Shown here piece after piece: positions 48,232-61,028 of a stretch of 64,000 nucleotides of DNA; the stretch's first letter is position 1; each line of letters starts with the position of its first letter. The stretch covers positions 3,348,001 through 3,412,000 of the forward strand of contig NW_026570221.1 in NCBI RefSeq assembly GCF_019649055.1, in the 5' to 3' direction. The notes under the pieces are model-generated. The model was not told the DNA's origin. It was given only the letters and a program-made list of their open reading frames with translations, and searched no databases. Both the position numbers and the translations under genes were made by a program. The stretch is from Paramacrobiotus metropolitanus. Taxonomy: Eukaryota; Tardigrada; Eutardigrada; Parachela; Macrobiotidae.

Positions 48232-49938
48232 TGCGGGAACGGTATTACTTGAAGGTAAATTTCCTAGACATGTAAAGGGTTCACCAATTCGGTTGTGGTT
48301 TATCACTCACTCTCCTCGTATCTGAACGTGAAAAAAATCGTCTACTTCGTACTGTTCAGTCTGACGTACTACACTGCTCCGTGCGCGCGCGGGTCGCAAC
48401 CGCTTGCACAAATGACAAGTGAGCCTTCGGCAAGCCTCTACTACTGCGAGGTGTTCACTGTTCAGTTACTAGTATAACTTACCACAGAAATGCACATTAG
48501 CATTTTGCATTGAAATGCACATTTGCATTTTGCATTCAGTTCACCGACTACCAAATTAATGTGATTCAACCAGCGAAATATCTCGTCGAATGATGGCGGC
48601 CCACAAAACGGACTAAGTATAATTGTATAAAAAAGTTGTGCAAGCTGCAGACTTGTGTTTAGCGGCGAAATGCTAATGAGATTCTTTTACTGAGTTTCTT
48701 TTAGAATCGTTTAGTTACAACTAAATCTACAGTAGATGAAGCTACCGTAGTACTATCAGGTTGTCGAATCTTGTGGGTGTCAATGCCGGTAGACTAAGAA
48801 AATGCGGTAAATTCGGCATACCTAAGCATTTTGTCGATGAGAATAAGGAGTAATTATTTTACGTCCTGCTCTTTTGCGCGACTGTAACAGTTTCGTGATG
48901 CTAGTACTCTGTACATAAAGTACATCACAGAAACGCCAAGCCCGTACACTTGGATAGGGACTAAATTGCATCTAAGATAGTTAACTGTATTTCTTTAATA
49001 TTTCATCGATATTCGATCAGTACGAGAACGAGTGTGATACTCATACGGGATAGACGAAACAGACGAGTAAGATACTCATACAAAAAAAGCATGGAAGAAT
49101 AAGGGATAATCATGCGCGGCTCGTGCAGTACCGGCAAGTTGGCAACCAGTCATGTTTGAATGGAAATTTCACATTCTCCATTTTCAAGAGCTTCCTTCAG
49201 ATTAATAATAAAATATTCGGAACACGCAAAATGGCTGATCAACTCATAAATCCAAAATAAATGTTTCAGTACTAAATTGATCAGAACAGCAGCCGGTATT
49301 CAACGCCAAACGATTAAATAAATATTTTGCGAATTCGGCGCTCGCAACCGCCAACCCATGGCGGCTGAGCGTGCCGCACAACACTTGGGTGGTTATCCCT
49401 TCTTCTCGGCTGTTTTCTTGTCTTTCCTTATAATTATGTACCTAATCGTTGTTCGACTACGTACTGCCGCATGAGCCACACACCGCATAATAAAGCAGCA
49501 CGTGTCTTGGTAAGTATAGTACTTGTGCCAGTTTGTCAGCGCATGCTGCGTGAGCACTGCATCCGATTATCGATTTAGTGCATCGATTGATGAGCACAAG
49601 GCCACAAGCTAACGTTCAGACCTCAGTTGGAGTAAAGTATACGTCCTTATCGGCATCTTCCCATACAGCATTCGCACGAGCTTTTTTTTATACGGTGCTT
49701 GTAGTTTTTTGAGGGGATGCTGACATATATAAACCTGTACCTTATAGTCTTCCGATCAAAAATAGTAGTCTACACAAATATACGCAGATAGAATCTTCAT
49801 TTTTTTCAAAAACATGTGAACGCTTCCGTTGTTGCTTATCTCTCCCGGTTCTAATCCCATGGCGCTAATCCATCAGCAAGACAGAGCGATGATCATGTAA
49901 AATTGCGTCTTGCAAAGATTCCTGTTCTGAATCCCGCC
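48232..49938. promoter_or_regulatory. divergent promoter region of SMYD-like copy d and F3
   Basis: 1.7 kb between two ATGs facing apart. TATATAAA at 49726-49733 lies about 206 bp before the F3 start and is a fair TATA candidate. At 48487-48538 the word AAATGCACATTWGCATTTTG is repeated. No other gene is seen. Confidence 0.35.
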
Positions 49939-52907
49939 ATGAACTCCTACTTTACCTGCGGCGCCCGGCGTGGACAGTTCAACCTTGGCAACACCGTTTT
50001 GGTGAATTTAACCAGCCTGGACGAATTCCTACTGGGATATCTCCAGGACATCAATGGCGACCAGGTCTTCATTGATTTCGACTGCGAGCGCATCGCCCCG
50101 CGCTGGGTTCCTCTGCAGCACGTCTGGCATTATGAGAAACCCAGAATAACATTCGATCTTCCCTGTAATGTTTACGCAGCCGTCCGTCGGGAAGTGGGAG
50201 GACCGTACGTCGTCCAAACGGCCAAACTTCTGTGCAACTGGAGCTACGACAACCAGTTTCTCTGCTGCGTTGCCGAGCATGTGTCGTGCAGTACCGAGAA
50301 GTACCAAGCGCATATCGTGCACCACTGGCAGCTTATTGAACGGCTGCCCCGTAATCGCCACATTGACGGAATTTGCCGGATTCCCATTAAAAAGGTGGTG
50401 TATCGTTCCGCCAAGCTGCGTTTATTAAATGATGTGCAAGAGTTTCATATTGAGCGCCTACTGGATGTGGGATTTCGCCAGGGGCATCGCCAGATAGTAA
50501 TGGATCGCGATAGTGCATTCGCTAGGATCCGGGAAGAGGAAATTGTTTTTGTGATTATGCGCATCCAATGCTGCTATCCACGCGTCATGTGTCCGTTGAG
50601 TCGCAAATGCGGGCACAACACCTGCTGGTTGACAGACACCGAGAAGAAAGTTGCCGCCGGAATCGAAAACTATCTTTTCCAGACCACTGGTCTGACTGAA
50701 CATTTGGGTAACGTCGGCTACCGGCCGCAACCAGACATTGCCGTCTTGTCTTCGCTTGCTCTCAAAGGTAAACTTTAGCGCGTTGGTATTTCCGTTAGAT
50801 AATTCCGTTGGCGAGTGCTCCAAGATATCGTGTTCGAATAATTTCGTAATTTATAGGGCCAAACTAAATGATCTAAACTAACAGTAATTTAAACCCTTGT
50901 TATTTTTTTGATACTTTTGACCGACGTTTAATAAAATTGGAGGTGAGTAAACAATATAGCTGATCTATGCATAGAAGGTGGTTAATATAGCAGGCATTGT
51001 AGCACCAGGCTAACACTTTTGAAAGTATTATATTGTCGGGTATTTTAGAACAAAATAAATTCGGGCTTTCCAATCTACCGCCGGAAATCATGTCCACAGT
51101 CACGTACTACTTGGATACTGTTTCGCAAGGAAAATTAAAGCGGTATGTTTTTAGGACGACAGTTTGCGTTATGTTACAATACGAGTATGACACTTCTCGT
51201 GGTTATTACTGGGTGCTAAATAAGGGAAATGACTTGGTACATGGTGATAATCAGTATGCATGCGTGGGAAACTTACTACACCTGCTCGCATTCCCAAACA
51301 TCGATTTATGACATTTTAAAACCAAAATCAATGATTTATGTGCGTGATAACAGATTTCAACAAGTTTAAACTTTCAAAGGTGTACTAAACTTTCGAAGGT
51401 GCAAGAAAGTCTTATTACGGGCCGATCTTGTGGAATTATGCATATAGAGAGCGCATAACCATACAGATCGCTCTTACACCGAAACATGGTCACTTTTTTT
51501 TAAAATTTGAAATTCACTTTAAAATTAAGAAAAAATTATGAACACCTGGCTCGGTTAACAAACGTATTCTTTGATAATGTGTGTTTACATACAAAACTGG
51601 AAGAAGATAGACTAATAATGAGACTGTTGGTACACATTCCGAAGTTAGAATTTTTAGATTTTCTTTAGCACATGACTCTCCAACGGATATTATGGACACA
51701 AACGGTTTCACATCAATGTGCCTTGAACACAAATTATTTGGCTGTAGAATGTCATAAAACAATGCAAGCAAAGTCTGTGGAATGCACGTAAGCGAAAGGG
51801 TGCTTGCACTAAAGTTTGGTGAAGTGTATCGGCCTATCGGGCCAGTTCCCTCAAGCGAGACATTACTGCTACTGGACCTTGTAGAAAACACTTTGTTTCT
51901 GTAGGGTATGTGAGCTATGGAACACTTTACTTTCCGACCCGACATCTTCGGATTACATTACCATTGATTTCTGCGCACTAAGTCCGCTGCTACAACGGCG
52001 CGCGGAGACGGAAGGCTACCGTCTTGGGCGGTTACTCCATCGGATCATTAGCACCCGTACAAAAACGCTGGCTTTGGTTAACATGAATTATCGGGCGGAT
52101 ACCGTTGATCCCGTTATTGCGCTCATTACCGATATACTCACTATGAAACGTAGAATTCCTCTAATAATTATCAAAAACTGCTGGGCAAATATTCTGAAAC
52201 CAAAGTACGGACCCGGAGTATGCTACTATATGTACACTCCCGATATTTTCGAGTGGAGAAAGATTCATTTTCAACTACTGCTCCTGAAAAAAGTCTGTCA
52301 CCGTTTGCAGATGTTCAACGTAGTGATTAATTGCGGTGCGTGGAAGGGTGTGTTATTCCCTCGTCAACCGGGAAATTATGGCCGACTGAAACAGCCGGAT
52401 AGCCTAATCATTACTATACCAAAGTTGGAGTTTGATGAAAGCGCCAGTGATGCCGACAGCATTATGCAACTTAAACAAGCTTTGGAACGTCATTGTCCAC
52501 CAGTTAATCCATCCGTTAGAAACCAAATCCGGAGGCTGCACGCCGGTTGGGTCCAACGGTACCGCTGTCCTAGTGATCAGTGGGACGGATTGCGACAGCT
52601 AATCGAACTGTATGTGCTGTATTACACCTTATGTATCGATCCCAGGATCATTACGTAGCGCTCTCAACTGTCAACGGCTATTTTCTTTTATAGCTTTGGC
52701 ATAGGCGTAGCAGCGGACCATGCTACGCAATGGTGCTATGGCGGCTTGGATTGTGACGTGGCGCGGAACCATGCCTTATACTTTTGTGACTTGGATCTGA
52801 CGGATTTTGAAGGGTTGCCCATGGGAACTATAATATTGAATATACTTGCCCGAGCTCACATTCCGTCTTTCCGATGCCAAAGCAAAACATTTCTTCTTCC
52901 TTTTTGA
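49939..52907 (+). CDS. Tudor-like / F-box family protein F3
   Basis: Exons 49939-50767, 51049-51142, 51905-52618 and 52694-52907 join in phases 1, 2 and 2 to about 616 residues, the same structure as F2 with an identical 94-bp F-box exon length. The ATG at 49939 (MNSYFTCGARRG) is preferred over upstream in-frame codons because F2 and F5 start in the same place. Residues about 20-65 form the Tudor-like domain (GNTVLVNLTSLDEFLLGYLQ, then DGDQVFIDFDCERI). The F-box reads LPPEIMSTVTYYLDTVSQGK, then VCELWNTLL. The C-terminal domain ends with YFCDLDLTDFEGLPMGTIIL and ARAHIPSF. Predicted SCF adaptor with an unknown target. F4 is a tandem duplicate of its exons 2-4, introns included. Confidence 0.75.
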
Positions 52908-54992
52908 ATTCAATGTCGATTTGATCAGCCAGACAAGTAATCGTTTATTCAATTTAGTATAATTTTTTACTGGATAATTTCGGCATGATACTGAGTATCT
53001 GCACAGTGCTGTATGCTAGTAACTCCTTTAGCTAGCCGAATTACATTTCACTACAAAACACTGAAGCCACCGCTTGATAAGAGGTAATGGCAAGCTGAAT
53101 TGAATTGTCAGAACACGTATAAATCAGGATAGCCAGTTGCGTAATGCCTTTGTGCGCTGCATGTAACGTTAAAATCGTTGTCACAACGAAAAACGATAGT
53201 TGATATCCAAATCAATAGATTCTGCATACAGCGCGACCGTCTGTACAGATGCTTTTCCATACTAAGGGAAGGACGGGATATTTGCAACTTCAGATTAGGT
53301 TTGGTATTTCCTGCCTAGTTGGCATATCGAAGGTAGGTTGCCTGATGACGTGTCTGATTCTCTGAGTGCTCTTCCCAATCGAACAATACTGCACCAACCG
53401 TACTTCCACCGGCGACAAGTCTTGTCGCCGCTGCAACTAGTTTCGTATGGGGGAGCGGTAGTAGGGTTGCTGGAGGCATGGTGCCTGTTATCCGTTGGAA
53501 GTGTTCAGAATCTGATATTCTTCTGTAAAATGTGTGGAGGTGACTGCATCTATCTGGGCGTGTGCGATGGTCAGGGGTGTGGGCAACGCGCTTTTATCGA
53601 CGATTTCTCCAAGACACAATTGCAGACACGGTTTAGGATTTTTTGAAAATTTCACGTACGTTAAAAAAGGTACATCCTGTTTAATCTGATGAAGAAAAAA
53701 CCGAAAGGTAACCGGTTGGTGCAATTTTTAATTTTAGATGATTCACTCAAGCTACAGTACGGGTAGCTCCTAAAATTCATTTTAAACAATTTACAGCCGA
53801 TCTGTAAATTCAATTCCACAGCCACTGTAACTTTAGCTAATCAAAGCACGAAAAAGCGGAAAACTTGCCAGACGTTGACGGACAGCGCTTAACAAATGAA
53901 ACACCAACATTTATCATTAAAATGAAAACAAAACTGAACGGAATTTATTGTATTAACACACCGGGTTTTAAAATCAGAAACACGCAGGTACATTTCCAGA
54001 TTGTCTACCCCTCCAGGCTCCAACCAATAGTTTTTGCATCGGACGGTCAGAGTTATACGAATAGTAGGAGTCGGATACGACTGCCTTCACTTTTACCGTC
54101 TCCGCGTAAGCCTGTGGTGGGCTGTGTACCGATTCGTGTTGAATATGGTTTTCTGCCAACTCAGGATGCAGCATCATCGCCTCTTCCTCTTTGCGACCCA
54201 TCCTGGCACTAGCATCTGGTATGCAATTCATTGTTGAATTTAAAACTGGGAACACTGGCAACTTCCGGTCGGTATGTATTAGGGTCGGAATGGGCTGCGC
54301 CATCTCACTTGTGCACGACACTGCACACGGTCAGCCATTTTTTTTGGTGACTGGCTGTTCAACGACAACGCTCGTTTTATTGTTATTGCTCCTGTTTCAC
54401 ATAAAGAAAATATTAGAATATACTCAAGAAAAGGTTTCGCTACTACTGCTTGAATTATAGAATCAATCAGGTATCCTCCTTAATCCTTTGCTTTGTTATT
54501 CGATAGTTAACTGCCAAAGGTATGCTTGACTATTCATAACTAAGCAACGGCTGCATCACAGGAGTAAGTGCTCTGTTCTCTCTGCCTGTTTAGACAGCAG
54601 GTTACTGCATTCCGGCAATGCCCATGTGGTGCAATTTGCACCAGCTGTTTTTTTTTAAACTCATTACTTTTTTAAAAAAGAGCTGTAAAATGTACTGTAA
54701 GAGCACTGTGCTAGTGCACTGCAAAGATTTTGATACAGTAGTATTACATGTTGAATAACTTTGTTTGGCAACGCCCATTGAGCCTCTGCAGATGAAATTA
54801 TTTTTTAAATATACTCCGATGGTATACTATGTTTCTGCCAAAGATGAGATTTTTCTGACCTTTGACCCGAAAATTGTGCCCGGCTTAGCACTGCCTATGG
54901 CAATTACTGTAACACATTACGATAGTGACGGTCGATAGTGGAGGCGATACCGTAACACACATGTAAAGGGATAACATTGTTCGCTATTTTAG
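52908..54992. other. spacer between F3 and F4, where F4's first exon is missing
   Basis: No Tudor-like exon can be found. At 53422-53440 GGCGACAAGTCTTGTCGCC forms a 9-bp perfect hairpin. A minus-strand open frame at 54321-53974 has protein-like stretches (LAENHIQHESVHSPPQAYAE, SYYSYNSDRPMQKL) and could be an orphan exon, but nothing supports it further. Confidence 0.3.
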
Positions 54993-57900
54993 AACGGGAA
55001 GAATCCCAACTTTCCAATCTACTGCCGGAAATTATGTCCACAGTCATGTACTATTTGGATACTGTTTCGCAAGGCAAACTAACGCGGTATGTCATTAGTA
55101 CGACAGTGTGATGTTACGGCATTATGACACTGCTCATGGTTATAAGCGGGCAAATTACAGTAATTAAGGGAAATCGCTCGGTACATGGCGCCGAATTCGA
55201 GTACATCAGCACATGCGCTTGAACTTCCGCTTTCGCACACTCTAAAATGCTTTTTCGCATCGTTTTATAGCCTCTAAAATAAAATGTTCTGTATGCATTG
55301 CCGTGGAATAATAGTTTTGGCGCAACATCCGGCTGAAGGTAATGGTTGAAGTGGGATTCCGAAAAGCTTAAACTTTTGATAGTGTGCCGAAAGTGCTCAT
55401 TATGGACAGACTTTCAAAGTTTGCCTAAACCACGGTTCCCGTATCTCTTTTTTTCAAATTTTAGAATCAATTCCAAAACTCCTGAAATTCATATTAAGCT
55501 TTTAAGAGAAATGGTAAAACATTGAGCTCGGTGTTCTACGTTCTACTTTGAGCTCGGTGTTCTACGTTCTTCAGGGTATTGTGCTTTTTCGTGTAAAATC
55601 TCAAAAAGGTTGGCTAATTATGTAACTTTTGATGCACTTTCCGAAGTCGAAAATTTTTGGTTTAAACGGTCGGTTTTGAACATCAATGTCTTTAATGTGT
55701 ATGCAAATTATCTGACTATAGAAGGTCACAAAAACATTGCAAAAAAGTGTCTGGAAGGCCGCGGAAGCGAAGGTTCCCATGCATGGAGAAGAGCTTGGCA
55801 CAATGTACCAGGCCACATCCCATAAGCAAGGCATTACTGGAGCCAGTAAACTATTCTGTTTCTGCAGAGTATGTGCGCTGTGGAACACTTTACTCGGCGA
55901 GCCGACATCGTCGAATTACGTTACCATTGATTTCTGCGCACTAAGTCCGCTGTTACAACAACGCGCGGAGACGGAAAGCTACCGTTTGGGACGGCTACTC
56001 CACCGGATCGTTAGCACCAATACAAAAACCTTGGCATTAGTTAACATGAATTATCGGACGGATTCCATTGATCCCGTTATTGTGCTCATTTACAATATAC
56101 ACACCATGACAAATAGAATTCCTCTAATTATTATCAAAAATTGTTGGGCAAAGATTTTGAAAACACCGTACGAACCTGGAGTACGCTACCGATCAGCCGT
56201 TCCGCATCTTTTCGAGTGGGGAAATATTCACTTTCAACTATTGCTCCTGAAAAGTGTCTGTCTCCGTGTGCAGATGTTTAATGTAGGGGTTAACTGCGGC
56301 GCATGGAAAGGTGAGTTCTTACCCGATCAACTCGCAAAAAATGGCAAAGTAAAGCCGCCGGATAGCCTTATCATCACTATACCGGAGTTGCAGTTCGACG
56401 TGAGCGCCAGTGACGGTGACTGCATTGCGCAGCTTAAGCAAGCTCTGGAACGCCACTGCCCACCGATCGATCCATCCGTTCGGGACCAAATCCGGAAGCT
56501 GCATGCCGGGTGGGTCCAACAGTACCCCTATCCTAGTGATGAGTGGAATGGACTGCGGCATCTAGTCGAACTGTACGTGTTGTATTATTCGTAACGTACT
56601 GTATCGTCGACTCAAGTTGGCACTATTTTTTACAGTGCGTTAAATTTATGCTATACTTCGAATGCTGCCTTATATGGGCTCCCCTTATATTACTCTCCCT
56701 TATCTGGGCTCCCGGCTAGTTAGCAATACCCGTCAAATTAAATTTATCGGATTTATAGCAGAACCCTTTTCTACTTCTTTCAACCGGATTTACAAGTGAG
56801 CACGCCAAAGAATTCCGAAATTTCACATCCGAATTATATTTATATATATTATCTATACAATAATATTTTTCATTAATTTTAACCGGATTTGCCAATGAAC
56901 AAACTGAAAAATGCCAAAATTTCATATCACATTATTTTTTCATGGGGTTCTTAATGCATTTAACCGGGCAACGTTTAGAAAGAATTTGAATTTAGAAAGA
57001 TTTGAATTTTAGAAAAGATTTGAATCTGTCGTTGATGCAACCTGAGCACTTTGAAACAAACTAAATGCTACAAAAGTACTGGCAAAATAAGTATTTTAAA
57101 TACATCAAAATTTTCAGTCAAGCATAACACTGATAACAGCTGCGAAAGTGTGAGTAATAACGTAACCGCCCGTGTAGAGGGTTGCTCATATTGCTGGGGA
57201 GCCCAGATAAGGGAGAGTAATATAAGGGGAGCCCATATAAGGCAGCATTTTAAGTACACGTAACGTGCATTTGGCTTGCTAGTGGTTGGGTGTACACCAG
57301 ATGATTTTGTCCGAATAATAGTAATTGCCTGCCGGAAGGTCGACGCAGTAAGGGACATCCTGGGCTAAAAAACGGTCGGCGCAGTAAGGGACATCCTGGG
57401 ACAATCTAATTGCGGAGCGCATCTACGCACTGCGATAAACATGGTCGAATGGCCACTGAACTTCGCACTACCTGACCTTTCTGTAAGAAATTGAGGGACA
57501 AGCCCCGCAATTTCTTACAGAAATATCGAGCATATGCGGTAGATAAGCAATTTAGGATAATTGATCGTTTTCGTTGCTTAATGCTTCAGATACAATCAAG
57601 CTATCCGTACATGCTCAGCGCACCACAATAAAATCGGTTTTTTTAGCGAAGGCTGAATACACCGAGGTTTTGTTATGACACAAGTGGACACTTGAATTTT
57701 TTAGTCGCTGCTTGAGTTTCTTTTTGGAGGTCGAGTAACAGAATGGCTCACATCGGCTCACATCGTATCAATGGCTCACATCGTAGCAATGGCTCACATT
57801 GTTCCTAAGTACGTATGTACGTTTAGACGGTGCTCAATGGGACATCATTTTCTTCTATACAGGTTTGGCACAGGCATAGCAGCGGATTATGCTGTGCAGT

Positions 57901-58142
57901 TGCATTATGGCGCGCACTTGGATTGGAGGGCGGCGTATGGTCTTCATACATACTTTAAAGACTTGGATTTGAGGGATTTCAAAGAACTGTCCATGGGAAC
58001 TATCATGTTGCATATACTTGCCCGCGCTCACATTCCATCTTTTCGATGCAAAAGCAAAAATCCTCGCCTTCCTTTTGAATTCAGTAGCGATCTGAGCAGC
58101 AAAGCCGATCTGGCAGTCTGTCATTGTGACTGTTTTTCATAA
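54993..58142 (+). CDS. Tudor-like / F-box family member F4, missing its first exon
   Basis: Three exons, 54993-55086, 55868-56581 and 57863-58142, correspond to exons 2-4 of F3 with the same lengths for the first two (94 and 714 bp) and the same phases. The F-box (LLPEIMSTVMYYLDTVSQGK, then VCALWNTLL) and C-terminal domain (ILARAHIPSF) are open throughout. The C-terminus is about 22 residues longer than in F3. No exon for the N-terminal domain is seen upstream, so the copy is a partial duplicate. It may be expressed from a new start or be a young pseudogene. Intron 2 aligns with that of F3, showing a recent tandem duplication; the last intron has grown to 1.28 kb by insertion of a MITE. Confidence 0.6.
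56661..57249. mobile_element. 589-bp MITE with about 53-bp terminal inverted repeats
   Basis: The left end AATGCTGCCTTATATGGGCT onward, through CCCTTATCTGGGCTCCC, is repeated inverted without visible mismatch at 57197-57249. The interior is AT-rich with no open frame. It lies in the last intron of F4, which is 75 bp in F3, so it inserted after that duplication. No clear target duplication can be read. Confidence 0.75.
57345..57520. repeat. short tandem duplication and a perfect hairpin
   Basis: CGCAGTAAGGGACATCCTGG occurs twice, at about 57345 and 57379. At 57481-57520 CTGTAAGAAATTG and its exact complement enclose a 14-nt loop. Both lie in the last intron of F4. The hairpin could be a MITE end or structured RNA; no more can be said. 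Confidence 0.4.
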
Positions 58143-58972
58143 TAGCGTCTGTAATGACCTATTAATATTTACTATAACTTAATGGGCCTGCCAAGCTGTA
58201 TATCTTTCTGGTTACTCGCACAGTAATACTGCTTATGCCAAATAAAAACGAGTGTAATGGTTAAAATAAAGTTCCAGTTCTAATTAGTACTGGTTCCATT
58301 TGTGCTGCGTGCAATTGCATAACAGCTTTTTCTTTGACTGTATGTGAAAGAATAATTATTGAAACATTCCTTATGTGACTGAATACTGGTATTTGTTTTT
58401 TCAATAGGACTGCCATTAAACTGATCAAACACCGATGGATAGGTACTAGTAATTCTTGTAGAAAATTACCCAAAGGAAAAATAGTTCATTGTCTGGGATG
58501 ATGTTTGAACTTTTGAAGCAACAGCGGCATATCATTAACTGTATTCCTCTGTATTTACGTATGAAATCCTCCCAATACACCGCGGAGAAACCTGGTCACG
58601 CTTAGATTTAGGGATTTCGAAGAACAATACGGACTAGTAATACACAGACCATGCAAGTGTAACGAAAAGAGGAACGGGGAGCCCCAACCTGCGACAATAC
58701 ATGCGACGAAGTTTGGAGTCGAAAAAGACGATTTTGGAAGAAAAAAACAAGGCTCGCTGGCTTGCTTTACTTGCTAGGTTTAAATTTTGAGCATGAAAAA
58801 CTAGCGCTCTTCGAAATATTATGCGTACTAAAAGTTATTGATTACTGCATTTTTGAGCACAATTACGCCAACCAAATTAAGCGATTTCAACATAATTTCA
58901 ATTACGATTATAGTCATAGTACAACACCAAAACAGATAAAAGTGCCCAGAAATCTGCTGTTACTGTTTTAAA

Positions 58973-60250
58973 TGGCGTCATGTCTACGCGCGAGAATACT
59001 CTCGCGCTATGAGTTTTGGCTACGCGCAAAAGTTTTTCGGCGCCACTATTTATGAATATAATCAGTACATTTTGACATAATTTCAGCTCTGGAGTTGCTT
59101 ATAGTGCATTAAAATTGTCGCATCAGGCAATTTGCATCAGTCAGCCAAACTGCAGTCGTTCGGAAACCGGTAGGCATTCCCAGCCGGTGAATTACAAGCA
59201 GTACATTAGCTGCCGTTACTACAGCGTTATTTTTTGTCACAGAAGTTTTCCTTCAATTCGGGCGTTTCTTCCCTATACTCGAGGAGGAGGTGTCAGTGCT
59301 CCTGTTTGTACTATATCTAAGAACCACTATCGGAAATCCTCGTCCCGGGCGTAATTTGCGCTTTGGATCTGTTTCCCCAGCAGAAGGTCATACGCATACG
59401 CAAAAGCGTATACCGAGCAGTTGTTACTGCCGGGAGACTGGGCGTACACGGGGACGTATTCTATGGCCACCTGGCCTTTGGTGTCGGGATAAGAGAACAG
59501 GAAGTTGAGTTGCAATTTCAAAGCATCGGTGGGCATTTGACCGGTTAAGCAGTATATTCGCACCACGCCAGGGTTTTGAGAATTAAAGAAGGCGCACACA
59601 TAATGATTGTCACCATTGTACAGCGGCTGTGCGATGATACCTCCATGCGTGCACGGTTACGGCAGAAATAACCGAATTGACCGTACCGTATACGGCAGCA
59701 CAGTATACGGCAAGCTCATTGTAAAAACCGTGTTGTTGGCTTACGGTTACGTACGGCACTTTCGTTACAGTACGAAAAGTCAGACATCTTTCTATATTGG
59801 CTGGTATACGGCAAGTGCAGTGCACTATGGTGCATAAGTTATGATTCATAGAGATAAGGACGGGTATGTTAGAAAACGGAGCTGTGCAGCGCGGTATCTT
59901 GAATACGTGCGGTATAGTTGTTTTGACCATTCGGAGCGCAGATAAGCTCCGGATCGTGATGACACACGTTACCCGCCGTTATCTACTGCGCATTATGCAC
60001 AAAAAACCAACTGGCGTTGAAAAGATACGGGAATGTCTGAGTCTTCGCAGTACCAGTTTTCACTACGGTTACGTATACTGTTGTGCCGTACAGTATGCCG
60101 TATAAGGCAGTACAGTATGCTAAGTGGGGGCTCTATAAACTACAAAGTATTAAACACTTTATAATTTTTTTAGTTTTTATTTTGTTCGGCCTGAAAACTC
60201 TCGCGCGTAGCCAAAACTCATAGCGCGAGATGCTCTCGCGCGTAGCCATT
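58973..60250. mobile_element. TIR element carrying a Ulp1-like protease fragment
   Basis: Inverted ends: the left core (58985-59032) has CTACGCGCGAGAATACTCTC, GCGCTATGAGTTTTGGCTAC; the right core (60191-60247) is its reverse complement with few changes. Length is about 1.28 kb. A decayed protease reading frame lies inside (59327-59599), and 59600-60110 is full of TACGGCA/TACGGTT words in both orientations. Target duplication is unclear, though TTTAAAT occurs near both ends. Confidence 0.6.
59327..59599 (-). pseudogene. fragment of a transposon-type Ulp1/C48-like cysteine protease
   Basis: About 90 codons contain VAIEYVPVYAQSPGSNNCSV, then YAFAYAYDLLLGKQI. This matches the C-terminal part of Ulp1-like proteases often carried by invertebrate DNA transposons: the conserved Gln, then NC (usually DCG) as catalytic Cys, then an FAxAxAxxLxxG helix. 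The His and Asp of the triad are not in the frame and the usual Gly after Cys is Ser, so it is incomplete and probably inactive. Confidence 0.5.
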
Positions 60251-60516
60251 TCGTTTAAATAGTTTAAATAATAGCTCTCACAAAAATGCGTCTACCGTTC
60301 TGTATATAACTGAGCTTCTGTTATTAGTTACTGCATCCGTTATTATCCCCTTAAAAATATCGCACATCCGAGGAAAAAATAGTTTTTATCAGCAGCAACG
60401 AAATGTTTTCTTCACGATGGTGCCGGTGTAGATCTTATGGCCAGTTTCAGGTGCTGTTGAATATCGTACAGGTGTTTAAAATTCAGTGACGCGTTTTATC
60501 GTTCATTTTGCCGTTA

Positions 60517-61028
60517 CAGTAAAACCTGCGTACTTTGAACACCTGCGGTTCCAAATTTTTCGTTCAAAGTAGACGGCTGTTCAGTGTACAGAACAGCTGC
60601 CCCCAGGGGGCCGACCTTGGTTAAGTGCATCTGCACCCTAAAGCTGCCCCTGAGGGCGAATAGGCGCCGACTTGAGGGGGACAGCCCCGTTAGCAAGCCT
60701 GTTTTACGCTATTTTCGCGCATAACAAATCAAAAATTATGTGGTGTTAACCAGCGAATGTCTAGTAAACTCTGGTCCGTTAAGCGCTTTTTTCTGTTTTT
60801 CTTTCGAAACCAGATTCCGGCGCTTTGTTCACTTTCAAAAGATTTAAATATTTAGTATATAAATACATCTATTCCAGCTTATTTGTTCAATGTTCACTTT
60901 AGGGAGATGTTCAATATACGCGAGGTCCCCCTGTGTTATAGTCTACGAGACGCGCCGATTCCATAATGACCGTTCACTGTACACCAGTGTTTAATTTACG
61001 CGAGTGTTCAAAGTCAGAGGTTTTACTG
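60517..61028. mobile_element. pogo-like MITE with TA target duplication
   Basis: A 512-bp element starts CAGTAAAACCTGCGTACTTT and ends with the inverse of CAGTAAAACCTCTGACTTTG. TA flanks both sides, as expected of the Tc1/mariner superfamily, and the termini resemble pogo-type ends. Words GTTCAAAGT and GTTCA..TACGCGAG repeat inside. No transposase frame. Between it and F5 (61029-61769) nothing else is seen. Confidence 0.7.

Noticed and set aside
50029-50823. Long minus-strand frames opposite F3 exon 1
   Set aside because: Antisense shadows of a conserved coding exon.
53865-54460. Possible gene on either strand between F3 and F4
   Set aside because: Frames are protein-like in places but lack convincing starts, splice partners or family resemblance.
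55737-55867. ATG-initiated extension upstream of F4's large exon
   Set aside because: A good acceptor with the family phase lies at 55868 and the extension has no match in F3.
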